A DNA stretch of 64,000 bases from Mytilisepta virgata (Eukaryota; Mollusca; Bivalvia; Mytilida; Mytilidae). Both the position numbers and the translations under genes were made by a program. The DNA lies in the NCBI GenBank assembly GCA_028015205.1, contig JAPWFG010000026.1:2108001-2172000 (forward strand). The letters are read 5' to 3'. Each line of letters opens with the position of its first letter. Position 1 is the stretch's first letter. This document shows, one piece after another, positions 33,950 through 46,464 of this stretch. The notes under the pieces were generated by a model. It was not told where the DNA came from and did no database searches. It was given only the letters and a program-made list of their open reading frames with translations.

Positions 33950-34140
33950 AACATGTTAAATTTTGCGAAAACTAAGGAGTAACCCTCATGTGCATAACTC
34001 TGTCTTTTGGTTTTTTGTGCTTTAACCTGTTGGTCATTTGGCATTTTTGCATTGCTCTTCAACAATTTGGGTTGTGTTGGTTTTCAACATTTTAGGCCTT
34101 GAGCACAAACCGATGAGTCGAAATGTGCCAATTTTTGTGC
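33950..34140 (+). repeat. Dispersed repeat family C, copy 3
   Basis: aactaaggagtaaccctc, ttggttttcaacatttta and ccgatgagtcgaaatgtgcc. See 14860. Confidence 0.6.
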
Positions 34141-36400
34141 GACGAATTTTTTATAACAGAATATAATTCATCCCCAGAGATTGGAACTTATCTGGTGACC
34201 ATAAAGTCTGTTGCAGTAATGCAAGTTGTGCACATGAAATAACGGGTATAATTAACGGATCAAGACCTGATTACTCTTACCATACTTGGTATTTGTGAGA
34301 ATTCAAATTGTGTTTTCTTCTGTTTATTACATGTGCTATGTATATTTAATTCTGTCAGTTGCTGCTTAGTATTATTTGTTCGTAGGTTTTTGTCTTCTCC
34401 TGTTTCCAATTTCTACGTTTGATAATGGACAATTTTTACTTTCATTGTCCGTGTCTTCAATTAACCATTTTCTGTTGCAAGACATAATTTTTAGTGATGC
34501 CGGCCTCTAGATGTCTGTTTCTGACCAATTCACTGCCGGAATCAGGATTTTATACCCCTTTATTTTTTCATATTCAAATCCCTAGAATTTTCCTTATAAA
34601 TTTTCTTTTTTATCGCTTAAACGATGTAGGCAGCTACATGTACGTTTATTGGATTTTACAGTAATGAGTCGTCTTCTTAGATCTGCAGGTAAAACTTTAA
34701 CTTCATGTATTTCAACTACTTAAAGAATTTTTAAATCGTATTTATGGTACAGCAAATGGCAATTTGAATGTCACATTAAAGAAATACACGATTGGTCCGG
34801 AAATAAAATAATTTAATTGGCGTGTTACATTCTATAAGCCTTTTAAGTTATATTTGATTCCCATGATTAGAGAAAAAAAAGAATAAAAAATACAAGTTTT
34901 AAAAAATAAAAAACCAGAAAAATGTCAACTGTTTTAAGCCCACCACATTTATCTTGTGCTGGACCGAAGTTTTTGCTGCTCATCAAGACGACCAATGTTT
35001 TATCCAATTATTTATCATTTACGAATGCCCCATACCTTGAGAAACCTTCATGTTTGTTTACAATTTATTTTTTTAGCTTAAACGTTTTGGGAACTAAACA
35101 TTTCAAAGCTAGATTCATCTTGTTGACCGTACGATTTAGTTTAAATGTACCTCAAATGTACAAACATTTTAAAGATTCTTGTTTAATAATAATACATTTT
35201 GTTGCATTCCATTTTTTATGACGATACAAAAGAAAATTTGGTTTAAAAAATATCGAAAATTATTTATTAAAATGAAACAATGTCTGAATTTAGATGAAAT
35301 TTGTGGTAAAAATATTGCTATTAGACAATGAAATCAGAAAAAAGTAACGACAAATGAGATAAATATTCAGATAAATAAACACGAAATAAACAATTAATAA
35401 ACAAAAAATCCGTTTGAATTTCTTTCTACTGTACTGAAAATAACTTTGCTCTCTAGATCGGTACTAGTCTGACAGGTTGTCGTACATGTATAAAGCACTT
35501 GTCTGCAATTCATTATCTCCTATCGGCTGTCTGTTGGCGTTACAAAACGTTTTGTTATAATAATGTTTTCAACATTATTGATAGAATAATTAAATACAGT
35601 TTCACACAACATTAACGTATTCAATAACAAATAATTATGCAATATTTATCGACAGTTTTCATGGCAGTTGTTGAGATGTAGAACAAATGTGTTGTATTTG
35701 ATACGACTACAGTCGTCAGAAAATCGTTCTGACATAGAAGCAGTTTGTTTTACAACTAACGGTTATAGCCTGTAGCTGTAAAGAATATGAAACCGATTGA
35801 ATTACCAATCATAAATCAGATATGATTGATGATAATAAAGGGACATAAATCTCGTTGATCTGATATGTTCTAGATGAAGTAAAAAAACGATGATATCGGC
35901 ATATATGAGACTTATGCGGTTTTTTTCTCACTTAACTCTTTTTGCTAAAATACCAAACTGTTTTGCCAGTTTACATTAGCCCTAAACTTATAGAAAGTTT
36001 CTAAATAGCAAAGATATATCAATTCTAATTTGATTCAAAACGGAAGACGAGTACAAAAGAAAACAAAGATGAATTCATAAGAAATGAAAGGCTGTGGCCA
36101 TTGATACAAACTTCTTATAGGATTGACGATCTCAAAGAGTGTTTGTTTGTAAATGTACAACCCCTGATTATCTATTTCTTGTCAGTTTTCTGAAATGATT
36201 TCTGCTCAACATTTTCCCCATATCGGCTCTTTTTCATATAAAATTTTTGTTTTTATACACTGAATACGACCGTCCTACATTATAAACTATATTTGTTTTT
36301 CATGAGTTAATTAAGCAATGTTTCTGGACTAAACAAAGGTTACAAAGATATGCATATCAGGTTTTATGTAAGGATTAACGCACTGATTCTAACAAAAAGT
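34141..36400. other. No gene seen
   Basis: About 2.3 kb of AT-rich DNA. A 99-codon open frame at 34922-35221 has no recognisable feature. Confidence 0.35.
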
Positions 36401-36414
36401 ACTCTAGGATTGAT

Positions 36415-37140
36415 GTTGTTCAAATGCTGGTATTTCCAATCAACAAAAAGTTGAGTTTGGAGGACAAGTTTTCAACACAATCGGTATTACAATGGGGACA
36501 AACTGTGCGCCGCTTTTGCCCGACCTGTTCTTGTTTTCATATGATACTAACTTTGCACAGTGGCTAATACAGAGGAAAGGACAGAAACTATTCCAGTTCT
36601 TGAATTTCGGTTTCGCTGTATAGGTGATAAAGTGACCACAGACAAAACCACTTCATATCCCGATTTGTATTTGTCATAGATAATAATGGGTGATTAAGAT
36701 CAAAATTTTATGACAAACGTGATGATTTAATTTTCCGATTGTGAAATTTCCCTTTCTTAGCAGTAACACACAAGAGTCACCAGCCTATGGTGTGTACATT
36801 GCACAGTTGATGCGTTATAGTTATGCATGTGATATAAACGGCGACTTTCTTGGCAGGGCGAGATTGCTGTCACTGAACTCCGAGAACAGGGTTATGTTCG
36901 GTCTTTGTTAATGTCATCACTACAAACATTTTTCGGTCGCCATTACGAATTGAATGGCCGGTACGAAGTTTCTATCTTCAGTGAGATTCCATGTCCATCT
37001 GGAATTGACACCTCTCCGGACTTGCTTGCCACTTCACTGGATTTCACTCACTGGCAATGTGACATGTGTCAATAACGGAACAGGACATGCTTACCTCTGG
37101 TGCTCCAGATGTCATTCCCGGTTTTTAGTGGAAGTTCACA
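36415..37140 (+). pseudogene. Decayed reverse transcriptase with 3' tail
   Basis: Shows EFGGQVFNTIGITMGTNCAP (RT active-site approach), then PLYLS/YDKRDDLIFR-like pieces, AYGVYIAQLMRYSYAC and FGRHYELNG across several frames with internal stops. The tail gcttacctctggtgctcc follows. The YIDD-containing part is deleted. An overlapping 148-codon frame (36954-37400) is out of phase with this homology. Confidence 0.7.
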
Positions 37141-39110
37141 TTTCTAGTGTTTTAGTTTCAGTGCTGTTTTATTCCATTTTTTTTATTATTATGCTTTTTG
37201 TTCTTTTAGCTATACATGTTTCCTGGTGGCATTTGTTTGTTACGTTCCATTCTCATAACTTTGTCTTTTCCGTTGGATTTAGTATTTACGGACTTTTTTC
37301 CACTGATTTGTCACTTCTTATTATTTTACTGATTTTTCGTTTGAGACAAATTTCGATTCATTATTCACACGTTTACACATTTTACGTTCCATATTCTTAG
37401 AGCGTTTTCAGTGCTGAAAGGTAACATGCTCCCCAAAAAAGCGTTTTTGGAAAATGAGTTAAATGAAAATATTTGTGCAAAAATTGAAAATTGTATCATT
37501 AAATAAACGTAGCACCCAAATTAATTCTGTAAAGTGTTTACATAAATCGAACTTACTGTGCACAATACTACTTAAAGTTAAAAAATGTAAAAAATGCAAA
37601 CCCTGTATCCTTATCGTAAACATAAAGAAAAATGATTTAAAGATATAATGTATATAAAAGTTGATAAAATATATCTTAGGTTGCTGAACATTTTAGATAT
37701 CACTAACCACGAGTCCACAATGTTTGACAGTTATTTTATGGCAAAAATATGCTGCACAGTTTGTACATAATACATGTAGATATCACACATCACCGAGACT
37801 ACTTATATGTGGTTTTACCCACCCAACTATTTATAATACAACATTCCTTTTTTCATTACTAGTCAATCAATCGTTTTATTGGTAATCGATTATTATTTGG
37901 AGAACCGATTCATTACTAAAACAAAAACAAAGTGTTACAAATTTCATGCGAGTGGGCTTCGAGCGCTTCTGGTGAAATCTCTTGATAATGTGGAAATACA
38001 ATATCATTGTACAGTAAAACATTTACGGGAACTGCTTCCTAATTATAGAGTAAAATGTAGAAGCTATTTGATGATATCGACTACATGTTTATTGCTTCTG
38101 AAATCAAACATAAATACATCCAAGACGGTTTACCTTACAAGATTGGTAAACTTCAATATGCTTGTTTTGTAAATCCAATAATTTTCTGGTCAATCATTGC
38201 TTTTTTAAAGGGCAATAAATAGTCTCTTTGGAAATGCTTTTGAAAAAAAAACGACGCTTATTGTACGTAATCGAATGCAGTGTATAGTACATGTATTAGT
38301 GATAATCAAATTAGTTTTTGTTTCAGGTTTATAAACACAAATAAATTAAAATATAGCATTTTGACTTAAATTTGTTCATAATTTGGGTTAATTTTACTAT
38401 TTACTGAATGCGAATTGAGTGATGTTTTGCTTTTTAAATTGGGACCGAGTTGTGTTCGAAACCCTTTCTTATTTCCAAAATTCTAAATAAAACAACTATT
38501 GACTAAAAGATGAAAATGGGAATTCTTAAGAACGGTTTTGATGTTGACTGTTGAAGTTTCAGGATAATAAAAAAATGTATTAAAATCAAATGTTGTTGAT
38601 AAAAAGAATAAAAACAATTAAATGTATATAAAACCTTGAGAAATATGCTAAGTAATGCAAAAATGGCGACTAAATAAAAGGGATTATATAGAGTAAGACG
38701 TTACCAAAAAATTGAAAATACAGTACTCTTTTTATGTTTATTCTTTTAATGACAACAGATACGGTCCGTTCTGCTCGTAGATCATGGGAGTTACATGTAC
38801 TCGTGTTCAAACCAGCCTAATTCGATATGTGCCTGTCCCTAGCTGGGACTTTGAACTATAAATGGCTATCCCTTGTCTATTTATTGTTATGTTATGATAA
38901 AAAAAATGTTTTAATGTCATTTCTGAAAGCGAAAAAAAAAATGAAAATGTTGCGAATCATGTCGTGATGATTAAATGATGAAGTATCTTTGAGCCAAAGA
39001 AAAAATAATAAAGACATGAAAAGGACCAAAAATTAAACATTAAATGTTAAACTATAATTGGCTGAACGTTTTGGGATAATTAACCTTGACCACAAGAAGT
39101 TCAAATTATA
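37141..39110. other. No gene seen
   Basis: AT-rich, no recognised gene or repeat. Confidence 0.35.
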
Positions 39111-39120
39111 ATTAAAAGGT

Positions 39121-39141
39121 CATTTGTGCCTAGCACAAATG
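39121..39141 (+). repeat. Perfect 9-bp stem-loop at the edge of a repeat complex
   Basis: Arms CATTTGTGC and GCACAAATG around loop CTA, followed by ataaggtctttcc. A co-varying counterpart lies at 40880-40900. Confidence 0.8.
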
Positions 39142-39266
39142 ATAAGGTCTTTCCTTTTCACGTTTCCAGTTTTGCAATAAAGAGGCCCTGTCCCTCTATT
39201 TTTGGCAAGGGGCATAACTCTTGGGAAATAAATAAAATAGACCCCCCCCCCCCCAAAAAAAAAGAC

Positions 39267-39446
39267 AAAAAAAGGCCCGTCCCGTCTTCAGTAAAGAGAT
39301 AATACTACTTCTATTTTCTCTTGAAATCTCTTAAATTTTTAATGTATTGTTCCAAATAGTAATTGTCAAAAAAAAAAAAAAAAGAAAGAAAAAAAATGAA
39401 GTAGCAATATCTCTTTTTCTGAAGGCGGGACGGGCCTTTTTTTTTT
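39267..39446. mobile_element. Small fold-back element
   Basis: Arms of about 45 bases: ggcccgtcccgtcttcag ... actacttc on the left and gaagtagc ... ctgaaggcgggacgggcc on the right, separated by about 90 bases. Embedded in the 39.1-43.7 kb complex. Confidence 0.75.
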
Positions 39447-40230
39447 GTTTATTTGTTTGTTTGTTTGTTTGTTTGTTTATTAATTAGGTTTCTTTTTTTT
39501 TGTAGGTAGCAAGTTTTCCAAGGATTGCTGAATATAAGTAGGGGGAGGGGGGCGGGGCATTGTATTTTTATTTCTCTAGATACCCAAGTGTCAGTAAAAG
39601 TACATTTCTACTATAATGTTTACTTCTATTTCAGGGACGCTGTGATGACGTTGTGTAAGTCACGTGACGTCCATTTATATATGTCTGGACTTTAGTTTAT
39701 TGTCTTTTCGAGAGGGGACGTCGTCGGGTGAACATGGCACAGGATAATGCAATTTGCTGTTTGATGTAGAAATAATCATAAATAGAAAACGGAGTGTACG
39801 TGTACACATTTACTTATGTCAGAATGAAGATTCATGTAGAAATTTGATGTCACGATTATTTATTTAGATTTCCGGTGCCATTTCACCAGACGACATCTCC
39901 GTAAATAAAGTACTGTTAATTTGACGCGAAATTTTCACATTCGGATGCAATAAATTGGTAACATTTGGACGAATCTTGTGTTTTCTGGCGGAAAATAGCT
40001 TTTTATTACTGCACTGCGCGAATGCTATTTTCAGGAAATTGGTTGGCGTTAGGGACGAGATCAAACGTTCAATGTCGGATAAAAAACTTAATTCACATAG
40101 TTTTTTCACTGACCCCCCCACCCCCCTCTTAACTTAATTTGGGAAAAATTGATTGACCAATATAGGCGTATACAAAAATCGATGTCGGATAACAAAACTT
40201 CCAGTGATTTTTACCCCCCCCCACCCCCAT

Positions 40231-40870
40231 GTTTACTATATTATCTCTGACGGCTTAAAAGTTATAAGCCAAAAACAAATAAGCCGAAACGCGTCAAGGG
40301 CCATAACTCGAAAACGGTTTGTCGAACAGTTTTCGACCCTTTATATCAAATAAGAGGAGTATTTTCCCCATTTAATGTCTGCTTCTATCTTTTATGGTTC
40401 ATGAGATATACTGCACACAAAGTGTAATATGACCTCTGACCTTGAGATTTGACCTTTCACCTTGACATTTTGGGATGCAACATATGTCACCTAGGATGAT
40501 AGGTGAAGGTCCCAAGTTCCTAGGACTAACCGTTTTGAAGAAAAAAAATTTGACGCGTCGCGACACTTTTCGACTCAAAAACGCGTAACCAGGAAGTGGA
40601 TTGAAAAAAAAAATTTTGCATGACAAATCATGGCCATGAGTCTGACAACATTTTCCCCACTTTAGATTTTTGATATCCATTATGGTTTTTGAGTTTATCC
40701 GTACACAAGGTTTTTGGTAGCGGGGCAGATAACTCTGTTACTAAAAATAGATCGGTTTCGCAGGGTCAGTCAGAGCGAGTCAGAGTATGACCGAATAATG
40801 GTACCAAGTTTCGAAATGATACGTCGCAACACTTTTTTGCCATCTGTGGCAGAAAAAAAAATAATAATCA
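40231..40870 (+). repeat. 640-bp duplicated block, copy 1
   Basis: Nearly identical to 42989-43635. Landmarks tatctctgacggcttaaaag, cctaggatgataggtgaagg and gcaacacttttttgccatc. Copy 1 lacks ten bases (aggtctaaat) near 40350. Confidence 0.9.
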
Positions 40871-40879
40871 TTAAAAAGT

Positions 40880-40900
40880 CATTTGTTCGGAGAACAAATG
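40880..40900 (+). repeat. Perfect 9-bp stem-loop, counterpart of 39121
   Basis: Arms CATTTGTTC and GAACAAATG, loop GGA, followed by tgaggtctttccc and preceded by ttaaaaagt, as at 39112-39120 (ttaaaaggt). Confidence 0.8.
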
Positions 40901-41394
40901 TGAGGTCTTTCCCTTGACCTATAACATCAGACAACTTGGACCCAACAGACTTGTAGAGTTCAAAGAACAAAGTTCATGCAAGCAACATCTTTTCTGTTAG
41001 TTTTTGTTCTAAAGTTTTAAAGATAAACACTATTTTTAATTTAAAGGGGCCCTGTCAGGACAAATTTATATAAACTAGATATCATGGAGATGGTACCCAT
41101 CTCTGTGGGCCCCGCTATAAAAACCTGGGCACCACAGGGCACCCATACAAAACCGAATTATTTAACCTTAAGACCACAGATCAAGATTGAAGGTAAGGTA
41201 ATCCAAGGGTGGAGCAAAATGACACAAACTTGATCTGCATCTCGTCAAGGTAGACTTACATACCAACAAGAGTTAACACTTAAGTATGTCTTGCCTGCTG
41301 GAACCATCAGAAACAATAATTCTTTCTTACTTCCACTATATTTTCATAAATTTATAAGGATTTTCAGTTTCTCAGACCAAAAGTTGTTTATAAA

Positions 41395-42085
41395 ACTTGA
41401 ACATTGCTAATATATGCAATAAAAATTATCAAAGTCACTCAACCAGAAAATCAAGGTCAAGGTTAAAAGATGGGGATGCAACTGTGCTAAGCTATTACTA
41501 GGGCATATGCATACCAAGTTTCATCAACCTAAGACCTATAATTCTTGAGATATGGATGTGCTCATAAAACCTTAACACTGCTATTATATGCATTGAAAAT
41601 TGTCAAAGTCACTCAACCAGAAAATCAAGGGCATGGTCACAAGATGGGGATGCAACTGTGCTAAGCTACTACTGGGGCATATGCATACCAAGTTTTATCA
41701 ACCTAGGGCCTATAGTTCTTGAGATATGGAGGTGCTGATAAAACTTTAACACTGCTATTATATGCATTAAAAATTGTCAAAGTCACTCAACCAGAAAATC
41801 AAGATGGGGATGCAACTGTGCTAAGCTATTACTGGGGCATATGTATACCAAGTTTCATCAACCTAGGACTTGTAGTTCTTTAGATATGGAGGTGCTCATA
41901 AAACCTTAACACTGCTATTATATGTATTGAAAGTTGTCAAAGTCACTCAACCGGAAAATCAAGGTCAAAAGATGGGGATGCAACTGTGCTAAGCTACTAC
42001 TGGGGCATATGCATACCAAGTTTCATCAACCTAGGACTTATAGTTCTTGAGATATGGCGGTGCTCATAAAACCTTAACACAAAAG
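41395..42085 (+). repeat. Tandem array, four units of about 174 bp
   Basis: The anchor tcaaagtcactcaacc occurs at 41429, 41603, 41777 and 41937. Each unit also has atgggg, gcatatgcataccaag, gtttcatcaacctag and cttgagatatgg. The third unit is 14-16 bases short. Confidence 0.92.
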
Positions 42086-42328
42086 TCAACGCCGCTGCCG
42101 TCGCCGGTAAAGTAACACCTATGTCGCAGGCGAGACAAAAATTGGTTCAATATCTGGAAGAATTTGTTTAAAAAAGTGCGGGAAACTGAAATTTTAGTAA
42201 ATTTTTTCTAAGTCCAAGGGGCATAACTCTGATAAAATTATCGGAGTGGAACGAAATGTAAACTTGATCTGTAACTCATCAAGGTAGACTCACACCAAAA
42301 ATCAGCTTGATATCTGCAACCATTTAAA

Positions 42329-42365
42329 CAAGAGGCTCCCAGGAGCCTGAATCGCTCACCTGGTC
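42329..42365 (+). repeat. Hairpin-bearing element end
   Basis: aacaagaggctcccaggagc continues into a self-complementary GGCTCC-CA-GGAGCC and then tgaatcgctcacctgg. A similar start with a different hairpin is at 63610. Confidence 0.55.
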
Positions 42366-42988
42366 CTTAGGGCCAAAAGGGTCTCTTCTACATGGGGTAA
42401 TCTGACAATTTTAATCTAAAAGAGGAGTTTCTGGTAAGGTACTCTTGTTGCTAAGGTTTGACTTTGAGATATGACATTTGACCTTGGTCTTAAATTGAAG
42501 CTCTTTTCTTACTGAACACAAAAAGTATACATGTTTACTATATAATCTGTAAGGGTTTAAAAGTAATTGGTAAATAACGCAGTTTACAATATGTTTTTGG
42601 TGGCCATTTTGAAAACACCCAACCGAATCATGTACTGTTAGGGCTCAAATTGTAGGTCTTTTAATTCTCTATCAAATGAACCCTATGTTTTATTCATTAT
42701 CTTTATGGTTAAAAAGTTATAAACAAAAAATCATTTTTCAAAATACGAATCAAGAGCATTAACTCAAAAACGATAAGTTTTACGCTTTCGCACTTGAAGC
42801 ATTTTTTGTAGATTTCGACATGATGAACATTTTTCCCATGTATTGTCCACTTCAATTTTGTATGGTTTAAGTGTTATTTCATAAAAACTGTTTACGGTGT
42901 CCGCCATTTTGAAAATGGCTACCCGTAAACATTGGACTTTGGTCTTAAATTGAAGTACTCACAATGACGGTCACAAAAAACCCATATG
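42366..42988. other. Interior of repeat complex
   Basis: No gene. Repeated phrases (aaaagttataaacaaaaaatc, ttggtcttaaattgaag) suggest old internal duplication. Confidence 0.45.
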
Positions 42989-43635
42989 TTTACTATATTA
43001 TCTCTGACGGCTTAAAAGTTATAAGCCAAAAACAAATAAGCCGAAACGTGTCAAGGGCCATAACTCGAAAACGGTTTGTCGAACAGTTTTCGACCCTTTA
43101 TATCAAATAAAGGTCTAAATGAGTATTTTCCCCATTTAATGTCTGCTTCTATCTTTTATGGTTCATGAGATATACTGCACACAAAGTGTAATATGACTTC
43201 TGACCTTGAGATTTGACCTTTCACCTTGACATTTTGGGATGCAACATATGTCACCTAGGATGATAGGTGAAGGTCCCAAGTTCCTAGGACTAACCGTTTT
43301 GAAGAAAAAAAAAATTGACGCGTCGCGACACTTTTCGACTCAAAAACGCGTATCCAGGAAGTGGATCGAAAAAAATTTTTTGCATGACAAATCATGGCCA
43401 TGAGTCTGACAACATTTTCCCCACTTTAGATTTTTGATATCCATTATGGTTTTTGAGTTTATCTGTACACAAGGTTTTTGGTAGCGGGGCAGATAACTCT
43501 GTTACTAAAAATAGATCGGTTTCGCAGGGTCAGTCAGAGCGAGTCAGAGTATGACCGAATAATGGTACCAAGTTTCGAAATGATACGTCGCAACACTTTT
43601 TTGCCATCTGTGGCAGAAAAAAAAAATAATAATCA
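42989..43635 (+). repeat. 640-bp duplicated block, copy 2
   Basis: Counterpart of 40231-40870. After aataataatca the two copies part and end in different stem-loops. Here it is aaggtctt ... aagacctt at 43652-43680. Confidence 0.9.
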
Positions 43636-44369
43636 TAAGAAATACAGTAAGGTCTTCGCTTTGGAAAGGGAAAGACCTTAATTAAACAATTATTTTACTA
43701 CATTTTTGTGCTCAAGACTAGTTTGTCTTGTAGACAAATTAAACTGTAAACATCTCATTTTTGTAATCGTAATCAAGGTAAACGTCAGCTTTTATCTTTA
43801 ATATCTCTTATACATTCGATAGCTCACTACCACTTTAACATTTTGGTATATCTGTACATACAAACATGTACATGGTTTATTTACAAATTTACAAGATTAA
43901 GTGTACAAACATATGCAATATTATTAGCATTACAAAGTTATACCAAACATATCTTGTTATCCAAAACTTCGAACCTTTTATCTTCAACCCATTCAATAAA
44001 TGATCGACCGTTAATATTGATTTATTCCTAAACCCAGTTTAATATTTACACATCATCAACATTCAGTTAACAAACATAACACATATTATTATTATATCGT
44101 TATAATAAGATTTCCTTCGAATCTGCACTTTTCATATTCCTTTATACTTATCTCACCAGCAGTTTTCCCATATTCAATTTCTCCTAATCATATGCAGTCG
44201 ACTACACAAACACCCATTCGTCTTTGTTTATATTCCGTCGACGTATTGGTGTCAGACAATTTCCTGAAATTTAACACATGAATAAGATTACAACCTCACC
44301 TTTATTCTACGTATTTCGTTAACTAATATTCTTTAAGGGATACAAATGTATATAGGGGAAATATGTCCT

Positions 44370-44745
44370 ACTCATTTATTGAGCATATCTTGTGCATTAA
44401 AATTAGTATCATTTTTTAAAAATTTTTTACCAATGAGTCGATACCGCTGCTGCTGGAAGAGCGGACCCCCAGCTCAGTTGCTGGTAATACGAAACTGATA
44501 CTGAAAATTACCGTTACAAAATTGCAAAACTAAGGAGAATCTACCTCGTGCATATTTCTGTACTTAGATGGTTTTGGCTTATCTCATTTGATCACTGTGG
44601 CTTTTTTAATATGCTTTTCAACTTTTTGGATGGCTGTTTTGGTTTCAAATATTTTAGACCTAGAGCACAACTGATGAGTCGTAAATCGACTAAATGGGCT
44701 TATCTTGTACATTAAAATTGGTATCAAAGAATTGTAACTCTTTTG
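44370..44745 (+). repeat. Dispersed repeat family C, long copy
   Basis: Contains ttgtgcattaaaattagtat, gagtcgataccgctgctgct, gcaaaactaaggagaatc and gagcacaactgatgagtcg, ending in a second ttgtacattaaaattggtat. Confidence 0.6.
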
Positions 44746-45975
44746 TTTAAATTTATGCGGTTCAGTGAAAATTGGAAGTTTTGGTGAAACCGGATTTCAT
44801 GATTTGTGATAACACATTTTAAGAGATGCATTATGTTGAATATTCGAATTCGCGGTTTGAAAGTGTCCGCGAAAGTCAACATGAACGAAAAAATTAATCC
44901 ATAGTCAAATAACTTCTAATGATGTTTAATAGATGTATATAGGTAGATCATTACAATTAACATAGACTTTAGAGGGTACAACATCTTGTACTTTTGCAGT
45001 CGAAAAAAATCAACTGAACAATCTCAATACTTAGTTTAGGTCTAGTGGTTTGGACAGAAAATCAAAAGATACTACTATAATTGATGTATATACTAGTCTA
45101 CAAAAGAAACGATACGGGGTAATGCATTTTTCATATATTAATAATTTCAAATAGTTGTACTAAGCAGAAAAATAGACCCACACGTCTGATTTTCATAGTA
45201 GATTGTTTTCTCATCAAAGCGTGGATTTTGTGCAAAAAGTTTGCAATGAAAAAATCCATTTTTTTTTTAGATTTAAAAAATCATTTTTCATCCCAAAATT
45301 AAAAAAATCAGTATTTTTACCCCTTTATGAGAATCATAATGTCTGTGTGACAAAAGATTTGAGTTTTGTTTACTAATTTCAGCCACTGGATTTTCAATTT
45401 ACAAAATGTGTGTCGATCTTTTTCTCGATTTTCCGCAAATTTAATATAACCCTCTTTTAGAAAATATCCATTTCCACCATTTCAAGTTTATCCAAATTTC
45501 AAAATGAGACGAATTAGATCAAGAAATGAAGTAGTTAACCACTGTTGTCCTAATACTGAAGTTTTTTAAGGAATTACCAGGATAGTTGGTGCCGAACTCG
45601 TGTATCGTTACTTTTGTTGACTAGTAAACATTGTGTACTTCTTGAATATTTCATTACTTGATTAATAAAATTTCTTTTTACATTGTTATAAATTTCAAAT
45701 TATTTGTGCGTGTAAATTCAGAAATTAGTACAATTAATGTTTTAATATGGCAAAAGAATAACCATCTAATAATTTTAAAAAAAATTGCATTAACAATTTT
45801 TCCTACTGTGTGTAAATTATAATATAACTATTACCTAAAGATAAATGAGGAATTAACCCGCTTTAGAATTTACAGTACACATGTATCTCTTGTGTTGAAC
45901 ATGGGATTCAAACAATAGTCTATAAATGATTTACAAATTAAATCACCTCGAATGAGGCAATTTAAATGGCAGATC
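44746..45975. other. Downstream of the ROCO-HEPN gene, no gene seen
   Basis: No further ROCO exon was recognised here on the minus strand. Confidence 0.4.
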
Positions 45976-46464
45976 TTAAAATTTCATACCTTTGACGGTA
46001 TTATAATTGTAAATAAAATCCGATTCTCTGGCTTTTATACGTCTTATGCGTTCTAATTTTTCTTCGTATGAGGTTGTTGGAGAGAGACGGACGTCAAACC
46101 TTTTCACAAGATTTTCTAGCTTGCCCCACCGGTCATTGAACTCCGGATCGAACATCTCGTAGTGAGCAGTATGCTGGAGACGATTTCTATTCATACGTAT
46201 TCTTTCCAAATCATCCCCTATTTGTTGTTCTGTCATTTCATTAGGCCAAGTTGATCCACCCCATCTACTCTTTGATGGAACTTGGTTTCTATTATTGTTT
46301 TGTCTCAACTCTTGGTATAAATAAGTAACATCACATTCATTCCTCGGTTTCAAAGGCGTTGATATGCTGTGTTTTGCCAAATCATATAACACATCCGTCA
46401 GGACTTCAACTGTTGCCTTGCTTATTCGCATGAAATTAAACACTTCATTTGAAATGGTATTGTC
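45976..46464 (-). CDS. Last recognised ROCO exon: DZIP3-type HEPN domain
   Basis: Joined in phase 0 to the COR exon through acceptor aattttag. Encodes FNFMRISKATVEVLTDVLYDLAKH, split here only by description, then CDVTYLYQELRQ and RNRLQH, which fits the R-x4-H motif of HEPN domains. The frame ends at a TAA at 45976. An alternative donor aaag|gtatga at 45990 would end the exon in phase 1 and extend the protein further left; no further exon was recognised there. Confidence 0.8.
   Translation of the reverse strand, partial: DNTISNEVFNFMRISKATVEVLTDVLYDLAKHSISTPLKPRNECDVTYLYQELRQNNNRNQVPSKSRWGGSTWPNEMTEQQIGDDLERIRMNRNRLQHTAHYEMFDPEFNDRWGKLENLVKRFDVRLSPTTSYEEKLERIRRIKARESDFIYNYNTVKGMKF

Noticed and set aside
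36954..37400. 148-codon open frame with hydrophobic stretch
   Set aside because: It overlaps a reverse-transcriptase relic in another frame; the hydrophobic part is the T-rich 3' tail of that element.
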